A stretch of 64,000 bases of DNA from Acidimicrobiales bacterium (GTDB lineage: Bacteria > Actinomycetota > Acidimicrobiia > Acidimicrobiales > Acidimicrobilacustridaceae). The stretch is from contig JALOLR010000003.1 of the NCBI GenBank assembly GCA_025455885.1, forward strand, positions 124,001 through 188,000. The letters run 5' to 3'. Under the pieces are notes generated by a model that was not told the DNA's origin, did no database searches, and worked only from the letters and a program-made list of their open reading frames with translations. Made by a program: the position numbers and the translations under genes. Each line of letters opens with the position of its first letter. Position 1 is the first letter of the stretch. Shown here piece by piece: positions 50,470-58,761 of the stretch.

Positions 50470-53271
50470 ATGGCCATCGCACCCGAGCAGGCCGGCATCG
50501 GCATTCGCCGCCGTTTCACCGTCGAGGGGACCCACCCCTACGACATGGTCGAGTGGGAGCGCCGCGACGCCCGCATCTCGAACTGGAAGACCGGCGAGAT
50601 CGCCTTCGAGCAGCTCGGGGTCGAGTTCCCCGCCGGGTGGTCCCTCAACGCCACCAACATCGTCGCCCAGAAGTACTTCCGCGGCACGCTCGGCACGCCC
50701 GAGCGGGAGTGGTCGCTCAAGCAGGTGGCCGACCGGGTCGTCGACACGATCACGGCCTGGGGGCTGAAGGACGGCTACTTCGTCGACGACGCCGAGGCCG
50801 AGGCGTTCTCCGACGAGCTCAAGTACCTCATCATCACCCAGCGGGCGGCGTTCAACTCGCCGGTGTGGTTCAACATCGGTGTCAAGGGCGTGCCCCAGCA
50901 GGCCTCGGCCTGCTTCATCCTCTCCGTCGACGACACGATGGACTCGATCCTCAACTGGTACGTCGAGGAGGGAACCATCTTCAAGGGCGGCTCCGGGGCG
51001 GGCATCAACCTGAGCCGCATCCGCTCGTCCAAGGAGCTCCTCAAGGGGGGCGGCACCGCGTCGGGCCCGGTGAGCTTCATGCGCGGCGCCGACGCCTCGG
51101 CGGGCACCATCAAGTCGGGTGGCAAGACCCGTCGGGCCGCCAAGATGGTCATCCTCGACGTCGACCACCCCGACATCGAGGAGTTCATCTGGTGCAAGTC
51201 ACGTGAGGAGCGCAAGGCCCGCGCCCTCGAGGCCGCCGGGTTCGACATGACCCTCGACGGCGCCGACATCACCTCGATCCAGTACCAGAACGCCAACAAC
51301 TCGGTCCGGGTCACCGACGACTTCATGCAGGCCGTCGTCGACGACGCCGACTGGCATCTCCGCGGCGTCATCGACGGCGAGATCATCAAGACCGTCAAGG
51401 CCCGCGACCTCATGCGCCAGATCTCCCAGGCCGCCTGGGAGTGCGCGGACCCCGGCATGCAGTTCGACTCCACCATCAACCGTTGGCACACCGCGGCCAA
51501 CACCGGTCGGATCAACGGCTCGAACCCGTGCTCGGAGTACATGCACCTCGACAACTCGGCCTGCAACCTCGCCAGCATGAACCTGCTCACGTTCCTCGAC
51601 GACGACGGGACCTTCGACGTGGACGGCTTCAAGGCCGCCGTCGAGTGCGTGTTCACCGCCCAGGAGATCCTGGTGGGCAACGCCGACTACCCGACCGAGG
51701 CCATCGGGGAGACCTCGCACCGCTTCCGCCAGCTCGGGATCGGCTACGCCAACATCGGCGCCATGCTCATGGCACTCGGTCTGCCCTACGACTCCGACGA
51801 GGGCCGCTCGCTGGCCGCGGCCGTCACGTCGCTCATGACCGGTCACGCCTACGCCACCTCCGCTCGCACCGCGGCCCGCATGGGCCCCTTCGCCGGCTAC
51901 ACCGAGAACGCCGAGCACATGCTCCGCGTCCTCGACCAGCACCGCAGTGCCGCCGCCGAGATCGACGAGGAGCTGGTGCCCCACGATCTGCTCTCGGCCG
52001 CCCAGCAGGCGTGGGACGACGCGTGCGAGCTCGCCGGAGAGGTCGGGGTGCGCAACTCCCAGGCCTCCGTGCTCGCCCCGACCGGCACCATCGGGCTGAT
52101 GATGGATTGCGACACCACCGGTGTGGAGCCAGACCTCGGCCTGGTCAAGATGAAGAAGCTGGTCGGCGGCGGCACGATGTCGATCGTCAACCAGACCGTT
52201 CCCCGGGCCCTCCGCCGCCTCGGCTACACCCCCGATCAGGTCGCCGAGATCGTGGCCTACATCGACGAGAACATGTCGATCATCGGTGCGCCCCACGTGG
52301 CCGCCGAGCACCTCCCGGTGTTCGCGTGCTCGATGGGCGACAACACCATCCACTACTCGGGCCACGTCCGGATGATGGGCGCCGTGCAGCCCTTCATCTC
52401 CGGGGCCATCTCCAAGACGGTGAACCTCCCCGAGGAGGCGACCCTGGAAGAGGTGGAGCAGCTCCACATCGACGCCTGGCGCCTCGGCATCAAGGCGGTG
52501 GCCATCTACCGTGACAACTGCAAGGTCGCCCAGCCGCTGTCGCCGTCGCAGAAGGACGACGACCGAGCCGACGCCGGCACGGTCGAGGCGGCCACGGAGG
52601 TCGTCGAGCGGATCGTCGAGAAGATCGTCTACGAGCCGATCCGCCAGAAGCTGCCCCGCACCCGCACCTCGAAGACCTTTGAGTTCCGGGTCGCGGACTG
52701 CAAGGGCTTCGTGACCGTCGGCGAGTACGAGGACGGCCGGCCGGGCGAGATCTTCGTGCGGGTCTCCAAGCAGGGCTCCACCCTCGCCGGCATCATGGAC
52801 GCCTTCGCCATCTCGGTCAGCCACGGCCTGCAGTACGGGGTGCCGCTGCGCAGCTTCGTCGACGCCTTCACCGGCATGCGCTTCGAGCCGGCCGGCATGA
52901 CCGACGACCCCGACATCCGCATCGCCAACTCGTTGATGGACTACCTGTTCCGTCGCCTCGCTCTCGAGTACCTCTCGGTGGAGGAGCGGGCCGAGCTCAA
53001 CATCCTGAGCACCGCCGAGCGGATGCAGCCCACCCTGCCGGGCGTCGAGGAGACCATCGTCGAGACCCGCCAGGGGTCCGAGCTCCCGGCCGACCCGCCG
53101 TCGATCGAGTCGGTGTCGACCCTCATCGCCGAGACCCAGACCCGGGTCGTGCGCGAGACCCACACGGTGAGCCACGACGCCCCGCTGTGCATGCAGTGCG
53201 GCGTCGTGATGCAGCGCTCCGGCAGCTGCCACGCCTGCCCCAGCTGCGGGACCACCAGCGGCTGCAGCTGA
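50470..53271 (+). CDS. nrdJ: Class II (adenosylcobalamin-dependent) ribonucleotide reductase NrdJ
   Basis: 933 aa from ATG 50470, with AAGGAG upstream. It reduces ribonucleotides to deoxyribonucleotides using an adenosylcobalamin radical. The N-terminal region includes AAFNSPVWFNIG. The active-site loops are GSGAGINLSRIRSS, NPCSEYMHLDNSACNLAS (radical Cys and Glu) and APTGTIGLMMDCDTTGVEPD. A C-terminal extension from about residue 690 ends in zinc/thiol cysteines CMQCG and CPSCGTTSGC. It is oxygen-independent. NrdR control is expected from the upstream boxes and the nearby nrdR gene. Confidence 0.96.
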   Translation: MAIAPEQAGIGIRRRFTVEGTHPYDMVEWERRDARISNWKTGEIAFEQLGVEFPAGWSLNATNIVAQKYFRGTLGTPEREWSLKQVADRVVDTITAWGLKDGYFVDDAEAEAFSDELKYLIITQRAAFNSPVWFNIGVKGVPQQASACFILSVDDTMDSILNWYVEEGTIFKGGSGAGINLSRIRSSKELLKGGGTASGPVSFMRGADASAGTIKSGGKTRRAAKMVILDVDHPDIEEFIWCKSREERKARALEAAGFDMTLDGADITSIQYQNANNSVRVTDDFMQAVVDDADWHLRGVIDGEIIKTVKARDLMRQISQAAWECADPGMQFDSTINRWHTAANTGRINGSNPCSEYMHLDNSACNLASMNLLTFLDDDGTFDVDGFKAAVECVFTAQEILVGNADYPTEAIGETSHRFRQLGIGYANIGAMLMALGLPYDSDEGRSLAAAVTSLMTGHAYATSARTAARMGPFAGYTENAEHMLRVLDQHRSAAAEIDEELVPHDLLSAAQQAWDDACELAGEVGVRNSQASVLAPTGTIGLMMDCDTTGVEPDLGLVKMKKLVGGGTMSIVNQTVPRALRRLGYTPDQVAEIVAYIDENMSIIGAPHVAAEHLPVFACSMGDNTIHYSGHVRMMGAVQPFISGAISKTVNLPEEATLEEVEQLHIDAWRLGIKAVAIYRDNCKVAQPLSPSQKDDDRADAGTVEAATEVVERIVEKIVYEPIRQKLPRTRTSKTFEFRVADCKGFVTVGEYEDGRPGEIFVRVSKQGSTLAGIMDAFAISVSHGLQYGVPLRSFVDAFTGMRFEPAGMTDDPDIRIANSLMDYLFRRLALEYLSVEERAELNILSTAERMQPTLPGVEETIVETRQGSELPADPPSIESVSTLIAETQTRVVRETHTVSHDAPLCMQCGVVMQRSGSCHACPSCGTTSGCS

Positions 53272-53281
53272 GCTCACGGGC

Positions 53282-53298
53282 CGTCGGGGCCACCGACG
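53282..53298. terminator. Possible hairpin after nrdJ
   Basis: CGTCGG (53282-53287) and CCGACG (53293-53298) form a short GC stem just after the nrdJ stop, with flanking GGG/CCC after a one-base bulge. It lies before the convergent PhyH gene. No U-tract, weak evidence. Confidence 0.3.
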
Positions 53299-53389
53299 CC
53301 CGGTCCGTCCGAGCCGACCCGGGGGTGCCGATCGTCCGGCGCCGCCGGGTCGGTCCGCGTCCGGGCGGTCCGGGCCCGGGGTCGAGGGC

Positions 53390-54283
53390 TCAGGCGCGCT
53401 CGCCGGCCGGCCAGGCGAGCGGGCACACGTCGGTCAGCTCGTCGCCGTCGTGCAGCGACCCGTGATGGCCCTTGGTGGGCGCGCCGGGCGTCACGGCGAA
53501 CCGGGCGTCGTCGCCGGCGTAGCGGACGCTGATGGCCCGGCGGCGGCGGGTGGCGCTGGCGTTGGCGTAGGCGCCGTGGATCGTCCGGGCGTGGTGCACG
53601 GTCACGTCACCGGGTTCGGTGTCGAAGCTCACGATCCGTGCCCCGCCGGACACCAGGTGGGCCTCGTCGGGGACCTCGACCCCGGCGGTGCCGGGGATCG
53701 ACGTCGTGGTGACGAAGAGGTTCGGCCGGTAGGGCGTCCGGTCGAGGTGGGAGCCCACCACGAAGCGCACCGCACCGCTCTCGGCGGTCACGGGGTCGAG
53801 CGGGACCCACGTGGTGCACACCTGATCTCCGGTGAGGTGGAAGTACGCCATGTCCTGGTGGAAGGCGGTCGCCTCCCGGGTCCCGGGCTCCTTGACCAGG
53901 AGGCTGTCCTCGTACAGGTGCACCTTCTCGGTGCGCAACAGCCGGGCGACGATCGGACCCAACGGCGAGCGGAGGGCGAAGTCGGCGAAGGCCGGCAGCT
54001 CGAGCCAGTGGTCGGTGCCGGCCCGGAACCGTCCCCGGACCGGGGTGCGCACCGCCTCGTCCACGGTGCCGTCACGGTCCCCGGCCTCGGCCAGGGCCTC
54101 ACCCATCCCGGTCAGGTCGGCGGTCGAGGATCCGCCGAGGGCGTCCTCGACCGGATCGGCCATCGCCTCCAGCCATTCCTCGGGCATGACCCCGCGAAGG
54201 CACACCACGCCGTCGCGCCAGAAGGCGTCGACCTCGGCGTCGGTGACGGGTCGCAGCGGCGCGTCGGGGAGCGGGGTCGGCAT
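53390..54283 (-). CDS. Phytanoyl-CoA dioxygenase (PhyH)-family Fe(II)/2OG oxygenase
   Basis: 297 aa. The Fe(II)-binding His-x-Asp is in AFHQDMAYF and the distal His in VHHARTIHGAY. The 2-oxoglutarate-binding Arg is in RRRRAISVRY. The N-terminal VTDAEVDAFWRDGVVCLRGV is typical of PhyH proteins. The substrate is unknown; members include phytanoyl-CoA hydroxylases and enzymes of secondary metabolism. No clear Shine-Dalgarno sequence. It is transcribed in the same direction as the potassium channel gene, 29 bp downstream of it. Confidence 0.88.
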   Translation of the reverse strand: MPTPLPDAPLRPVTDAEVDAFWRDGVVCLRGVMPEEWLEAMADPVEDALGGSSTADLTGMGEALAEAGDRDGTVDEAVRTPVRGRFRAGTDHWLELPAFADFALRSPLGPIVARLLRTEKVHLYEDSLLVKEPGTREATAFHQDMAYFHLTGDQVCTTWVPLDPVTAESGAVRFVVGSHLDRTPYRPNLFVTTTSIPGTAGVEVPDEAHLVSGGARIVSFDTEPGDVTVHHARTIHGAYANASATRRRRAISVRYAGDDARFAVTPGAPTKGHHGSLHDGDELTDVCPLAWPAGERA

Positions 54284-54312
54284 GCCCGGAGTCTGTCAGC
54301 AGCCGTTGGTGC

Positions 54313-55035
54313 TCACCGCTCCGGCTGCGGAGCCGGCCCGGGTGGTGAGGGCGCGGGGCCGTCTCCCGTCCGTCCCCGTCGCTCGGCGGCGATCTCCTCG
54401 CGGCGGCGCTGCAGCCCCACCTGGGACGCGTTGACGACCAGCCGGGCGACGAACCCGATCAGGACCAGCCCCAGGATCATCTGGGCGGTCACGATCATGC
54501 GGGCCTGCGTGCTGACCGGGGTGATGTCGCCGAAGCCGACCGTCGACAGAACGGTCACCACGAAGTAGATGCCGTCGACTCGACCCACCGGTTGGCTGAA
54601 CGCCTGCGGGTCGCTGCTCGAGAGCCACACGTACACGTAGGCGAACACCACGATGAACATGGGAAGGATCGTGGCCACCGCCTCGGCGCCGCTGGCGATC
54701 GGGTGGGGGGACACGAGGATGCGCTCGATCTGGCGGACGGTGACGACGACGATCGCCGCCACCCCCGCGAAGAGGACGAGGGCACCGGGGGTCTTCCCGT
54801 CGGCGCTCAGGGGTAGCAGCGCGTAGATGGCGATCAGCACCGCGGTGGTCGCCGCGATGCGCAGTGCCACCTTCAACAGCAGCCGGTTGCGGGCCCGTCG
54901 GTCCAGGTCCGGGCGGAGCCCCGTGAGACGCTCGCTCGTCGTGCTCCCGGACCCGTCGCGGGCGTCACCGCGGCGGTCGGGGGCGGGCTCGGGCGGGGGT
55001 GGATCGTCCGGGGACGACGTGTCCGGTGGCGTCAT
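54313..55035 (-). CDS. Potassium channel-like membrane protein
   Basis: 240 aa. The pore-loop selectivity filter TVGFGD lies in TVLSTVGFGDITPVS (about 165-180). Two N-terminal TM segments (about 52-76 and 82-100), a third at about 115-137 and the inner helix at about 188-210 give a four-TM K+ channel with no RCK domain. The N-terminus is Pro/Asp-rich and the C-terminus basic then Pro-rich. A -10-like TACCGT (minus strand, 55066-55071) lies about 30 nt upstream of the ATG. Regulator or ligand is unknown. Confidence 0.87.
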   Translation of the reverse strand: MTPPDTSSPDDPPPPEPAPDRRGDARDGSGSTTSERLTGLRPDLDRRARNRLLLKVALRIAATTAVLIAIYALLPLSADGKTPGALVLFAGVAAIVVVTVRQIERILVSPHPIASGAEAVATILPMFIVVFAYVYVWLSSSDPQAFSQPVGRVDGIYFVVTVLSTVGFGDITPVSTQARMIVTAQMILGLVLIGFVARLVVNASQVGLQRRREEIAAERRGRTGDGPAPSPPGPAPQPER

Positions 55036-55142
55036 GCGGGTCCTCGTGGCGGGGTCGTCCCCTCGACGGTACGCGGTGCGCGCCGTCGGTACCTCGATCC
55101 CGGTGCCGTGGCCGGTCGGGCCTCCCGCTACCGTCGCCCGTG

Positions 55143-55211
55143 ATGATCGTCGGACCACCCCTGCGGGCCGTCGTCCGGACCCCGGCTCTCGAAGGGACCG
55201 GTGTCGCGTGA
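55143..55211 (+). CDS. Possible 22-codon upstream ORF coupled to the SDR gene
   Basis: ATG 55143 begins MIVGPPLRAVVRTPALEGTGVA and ends at TGA 55209-55211, overlapping the SDR GTG (GTGA). A -10-like TACCGT (55129-55134) lies 8 nt upstream. It could be a leaderless leader peptide that feeds ribosomes to the SDR start. Homology is not recognised. Confidence 0.3.
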   Translation: MIVGPPLRAVVRTPALEGTGVA

Positions 55212-55891
55212 GCGCGCGACGACTCCACGGTGCCGTCGTCGCCGTGGTCGGTGCCGGGGGAGGGTTGGGCGCACCGATCGCGCGGCGACTCGCCGAGCGG
55301 GGTGCCGAGCTGGTTCTCGCCGGGCGCCACCCGGAGCGCTTCGAGGTGCCGGCCGGCGCGAGCACCGTCGCCCTCGACGTGCGCGACGTCGATGCCGGCG
55401 ACGCGCTGGTGGCCGCGGCCCTCGACCGCCACGGTCGCCTCGACGGGCTGGTGGTGGCCTCCGGGGTGGTGGCCTTCGGCCCCCTCGTCGAGACCGACGA
55501 CGTCGTGATCGAGGAGCTCTTCCTCACCAACGTCGTCGGCCCGTTGTGGCTGCTGCGTCGGGCCATTCCCGCCCTCGCGGCCACGAAGGGCTTCGTCGTC
55601 AACCTGAGCGCCGTCGTCGCCGAGCAGCCGCTCCCCGGCATGGCCGCCTATGCGGCGACGAAGGCGGCGCTCACCGCGGCCGACGTCGCCCTGGCCAGGG
55701 AGCTCCGCCGGTCGGGGATCCACGTCTGCGACGTCCGTCCGCCCCACACCGAGACGGGGCTGGCCGACCGGCCCCTCGCCGGTCGGGCGCCGAAGCTTTC
55801 CGCGGGCCTCGACCCCGACACCGTGGCGGCCCGGATCGTCGCGGCGGTGGAGGCGGGGGAGGCGACGGTCGCCGCCGCCCAGTTCCCGTGA
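55208..55891 (+). CDS. Short-chain dehydrogenase/reductase
   Basis: 227 aa from GTG 55208. The Rossmann motif is AVVAVVGAGGGLGAPIARRL (T-G-x3-G-x-G variant). The NAD(P) strand VALDVRDVD, the catalytic Ser in NLSAVVAEQ and Y-A-A-T-K (YAATKAAL) complete the classical SDR set. It is short, lacking the usual substrate-loop extension at the C-terminus. The substrate is unknown. The end overlaps the DUF952 start (GTGA), and a possible uORF overlaps its beginning. Confidence 0.88.
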   Translation: MSARRLHGAVVAVVGAGGGLGAPIARRLAERGAELVLAGRHPERFEVPAGASTVALDVRDVDAGDALVAAALDRHGRLDGLVVASGVVAFGPLVETDDVVIEELFLTNVVGPLWLLRRAIPALAATKGFVVNLSAVVAEQPLPGMAAYAATKAALTAADVALARELRRSGIHVCDVRPPHTETGLADRPLAGRAPKLSAGLDPDTVAARIVAAVEAGEATVAAAQFP

Positions 55892-56238
55892 CCGAGCGGC
55901 CTGAGCTCGTCTACCACCTCGCCGACGCCGGCGAGTGGGAGGCGGTCGTGGCCTCGGGGGAGCCCTGGCGACGTTCCACGATCGGCCAGACCCTCGACGA
56001 GGTCGGGTTCGTGCACTGCGCGCTGGCCCACCAGGTCGCCGGGGTGGTGGAGCGCTACCACCCGGCGCGGGCCGGCGTCGTGGTCGTGACCATCGAGACC
56101 GCGCGTCTCGGTGCGCCCCTCGTGCTCGAGAACACCTCGGGGGGCACCGAGCTCTTCCCGCACCTCTACGGGCCGCTCGATCCCGACGCCGTCGTTGCAG
56201 TCACCCCGCTCGCGACCTTCCTCCGGGCGCGGACCTGA
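55888..56238 (+). CDS. DUF952 domain protein
   Basis: 116 aa. It matches the small DUF952 family: VYHLADAGEWEAV near the start, then GFVHCALAHQV, and ENTSGGTELFPHLYGPL near the end with a conserved His-Leu-Tyr-Gly. The F-x-H-C and FPHLYG motifs may form an active site; a hydrolase or glyoxalase-like role is only conjectural. The GTG overlaps the SDR stop codon, so the two genes are translationally coupled. Confidence 0.82.
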   Translation: MTERPELVYHLADAGEWEAVVASGEPWRRSTIGQTLDEVGFVHCALAHQVAGVVERYHPARAGVVVVTIETARLGAPLVLENTSGGTELFPHLYGPLDPDAVVAVTPLATFLRART

Positions 56239-56249
56239 CCACCACTCGC

Positions 56250-56269
56250 TAGAGTTCTTGCGTACGCAA
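56250..56269 (+). promoter_or_regulatory. -10 element and perfect 12-bp palindrome before the VOC gene
   Basis: TAGAGT (56250-56255) is a -10-like hexamer. TTGCGTACGCAA (56258-56269) is a perfect palindrome lying at the predicted transcription start. It is flanked by AGT and ACT, extending the symmetry to about 22 bp with mismatches. It looks like an operator for an unidentified repressor. Confidence 0.55.
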
Positions 56270-56298
56270 ATACTTTCACCGTCACGTCGGGAGCTCCC

Positions 56299-56814
56299 AT
56301 GGCCATCCACCGTCTCAACCACGCCGTGCTCTACGTCCGCGACGTGGCCGTCAGCCAGGCGTTCTACACCGACGTCCTCGGCTTCCGGGTGGTGGTCGCC
56401 GTGCCCGGCCAGGCCGCCTTCCTCCAGGCCCCCGACTCGACCAACGACCACGACCTCGGCCTCTTCCAGATCGGGGCCGGGGCCGGACCGTCCGGTGCGG
56501 GGCGCACCACCGTCGGGCTCTACCACCTGGCGTGGGAGGTCGACACCCTCGACGAGCTGGCCCGCCACCGCGACCGGTTGGCCGAGCACGGGGCGCTCGT
56601 CGGGTCGTCCGATCACGTCACCACCAAGGCCCTCTACGCACGCGACCCCGACGGTCTCGAGTTCGAGGTGAGCTGGCTCCTGCCCGCCCACCTCCTCACC
56701 GACGAGATCAGGGCCCAGGGCCTCCAGACCCGCCCGCTGGATCTCGACGCCGAGATCGCCCGCTACGGCGGGTCGACCCGCGGTGGGGTCGGCGTGTCCC
56801 TCCCCGCCGTCTGA
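56299..56814 (+). CDS. VOC-family (glyoxalase/extradiol dioxygenase) protein
   Basis: 171 aa. Two VOC half-motifs are visible: RLNHAVLYVRDVAVSQAFYTDVLGF at the N-terminus and LYHLAWEVDTLDEL further on, with the late metal Glu in DPDGLEFEVSW. His in the first strand, His in the second and Glu could bind a divalent metal. The substrate is unknown; catechol- or thiol-adduct enzymes are possible. It is preceded by a palindromic operator and a GGGAG Shine-Dalgarno sequence. Confidence 0.87.
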   Translation: MAIHRLNHAVLYVRDVAVSQAFYTDVLGFRVVVAVPGQAAFLQAPDSTNDHDLGLFQIGAGAGPSGAGRTTVGLYHLAWEVDTLDELARHRDRLAEHGALVGSSDHVTTKALYARDPDGLEFEVSWLLPAHLLTDEIRAQGLQTRPLDLDAEIARYGGSTRGGVGVSLPAV

Positions 56815-56872
56815 CCGTTCATCGCCGGGCATCACCGGTGCGGTGGGCCGATGGGCGCGATGCTGGGCGGCG

Positions 56873-58225
56873 ATGGACACGTCGACGAACGACCCCCAAG
56901 AGCCGACCCGGCCCGGGCCCGCTTGGCGCCGCCGCCTCGCCGTCATCCTCGTGGTGGTCGGTGCGGTGCTGTCGCCCCTCGCCGTCGACGCCCTGTGGAT
57001 CAAACGGACGGTGCTCGAGACCGACCAGTTCGTCGCCCAGCTGGGTCCTCTGGCCGACGACCCCGACGTGCAGGCCCTGGTCGCCGAGCGGGTCTCCACG
57101 GCGCTGATCGAGCAGGCCGACCTCTCCACGCGCCTGGAGGGCGCCCTCCCCCCCGAGCTGCAGTTCCTCGACGGGACGCTCGCCAGCGCCGGCGACGGGC
57201 TGATCACCGAGGCCACCTCACGGGTCGTGGCCAGCGACCAGTTCGCCCAGCTCTGGCGCCAGGCCCTGGCGATCGCGCACGAGGAGGTCGTCAACGTCCT
57301 GACCGGCGACACCCGGGTGGTCGACGTGCAGGACGGTACGGTCACCCTCGACCTGAGCTCGCTGCGCGACGCGGTGCGCGAGCGGATCTCCCAGACCGGC
57401 CTGGCCCAGTTCCTGCCCCCGGCCAGCAGCGACCCCCTCGAGATCACCCTCTACCAGTCCGACGCGCTGGCCAGTGCCCAGAGTTTCGTGGAGCTCCTCG
57501 ACGTGTTGGGCTTCGTGCTCCCGCTCCTCGTGATCGCCCTCTTCGGCGCCTCCATCGCCCTGGCGCTCGATCGTCGCCGCGGCGTCTTCCGCGTCGGCCT
57601 CGCCCTGACCATCGCCATGGTCGTGCACCTCCTGGCGCTCCTGGTCGGGCGGTCCTTCTACCTCGACTCGGTGATCCCCGCCCTGCCCGAGCCCGCCGCC
57701 GCCTCGATCTACGACCTGCTGGTGACCTTCCCCCGGGTCGGCACCCGGGCGATGCTCCTGGTCGGCATCCTGTTGATGATCGGTGCCGCCGTCCTCGGCC
57801 CGACCGCTCTGGCCGCCCGCACCCGGGCGGTGGTCGCCGCCGCCATCGGTCGGGCCGGCACCGAGGTGGCGAAGGCCGAGCCGGCCGGGCCCGTCACCGG
57901 CTTCGTGGCCCGCTACCGCAAGGCGTTCCACATCGCGGTCCTGGTGGGCGCCGCCCTGGTGCTGTTCTCCTTCGAGCGGGTCACCCCCGGGAGCCTCCTC
58001 GTGCTGGTCGTCGTGACCCTCGTCGTGCTGGCGGTGATCCAGGTGCTCGCCACCGCCGGTGCCTCCGCCGTCGGCGCGCCGGACCCGGCGACGTCGACGG
58101 CGGCGGCACCCTCGTCGCCGACCGTCGAGCAGCCACCGTCGGCGACCCCCACCGTCGAACAGCCCACGGCGGTGACCGTCGAGGATCCGCCGGAGGGCGC
58201 AGCGGGTCCGACCGCCGACGAGTGA
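56873..58225 (+). CDS. Multi-pass membrane protein with large extracytoplasmic domain
   Basis: 450 aa from ATG 56873. A first TM (about 20-42) leads into a 150-residue extracytoplasmic alpha-helical region with many Leu/Glu heptads. About five further TM segments follow between residues 200 and 395. The C-terminal 60 residues are a Pro/Thr/Glu tail with repeated TVEQP units. Function not recognised. The topology resembles a conserved actinobacterial membrane protein family, but no enzyme motif is seen. Confidence 0.75.
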   Translation: MDTSTNDPQEPTRPGPAWRRRLAVILVVVGAVLSPLAVDALWIKRTVLETDQFVAQLGPLADDPDVQALVAERVSTALIEQADLSTRLEGALPPELQFLDGTLASAGDGLITEATSRVVASDQFAQLWRQALAIAHEEVVNVLTGDTRVVDVQDGTVTLDLSSLRDAVRERISQTGLAQFLPPASSDPLEITLYQSDALASAQSFVELLDVLGFVLPLLVIALFGASIALALDRRRGVFRVGLALTIAMVVHLLALLVGRSFYLDSVIPALPEPAAASIYDLLVTFPRVGTRAMLLVGILLMIGAAVLGPTALAARTRAVVAAAIGRAGTEVAKAEPAGPVTGFVARYRKAFHIAVLVGAALVLFSFERVTPGSLLVLVVVTLVVLAVIQVLATAGASAVGAPDPATSTAAAPSSPTVEQPPSATPTVEQPTAVTVEDPPEGAAGPTADE

Positions 58226-58299
58226 CGCCGGGCGGTCGATAGCGTGGCCACGGGCCCGGATTCGTCCGTGCCCGGCGTGCCGCGAGAAGATGGAGCACC

Positions 58300-58707
58300 G
58301 TGACCCAGAGCCGACCACTCACCTCGCCGGACGCCGACGACATGACCGCGATCGGGCCGGTCGCCCCGGCGGGCGCCTCTGCTCCCGCGGGCACGGCGGC
58401 GCCCGTCGACCCGAACGCGGCCGTCACCAAGGCGTTCAGCATGTCGGTCCTCGTCTCGGCCGTGCGGTGCCTGCTCACCTACATCCTGTTCCCGTGGGTG
58501 CTGCCGCTGCTCGGCGTGGCCAAGGGCGTCGGGCCGGTGGTGGGCCTCACCGTCGGCGTCGTGGCCATCGGATTCAACGTCGCCAGCATCCGGCGCTTCA
58601 TGCGCTCGGGGCACCGCTACCGCTACTGGATCTCCGGCCTCAACGTGATGGTCATCGGGCTGCTGGTCGTGCTCATCGTGCGCGACCTCTCCGAGCTCCT
58701 CGGCTGA
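58300..58707 (+). CDS. Small membrane protein, unknown
   Basis: 135 aa from GTG 58300, with GGAG upstream. The first 45 residues are Ala/Pro-rich and hydrophilic. Three TM segments follow (about 47-70, 75-95 and 110-130) with basic loops RRFMRSGHRYRYW. A TAGCGT hexamer at 58240-58245 may be its promoter. No family with known function is recognised. Confidence 0.7.
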   Translation: MTQSRPLTSPDADDMTAIGPVAPAGASAPAGTAAPVDPNAAVTKAFSMSVLVSAVRCLLTYILFPWVLPLLGVAKGVGPVVGLTVGVVAIGFNVASIRRFMRSGHRYRYWISGLNVMVIGLLVVLIVRDLSELLG

Positions 58708-58716
58708 CCCCGGAGC

Positions 58717-58722
58717 TACCCT
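58717..58722 (+). promoter_or_regulatory. Candidate -10 element (TACCCT) for the hydrolase gene
   Basis: TACCCT lies 40 nt before ATG 58762, leaving a short leader that holds the GGCGCC-GACC-GGCGCC inverted repeat (58731-58746) and a GAGGGGGAG Shine-Dalgarno sequence. Confidence 0.35.
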
Positions 58723-58761
58723 CCGTCCGCGGCGCCGACCGGCGCCGTTGGAGGGGGAGAG

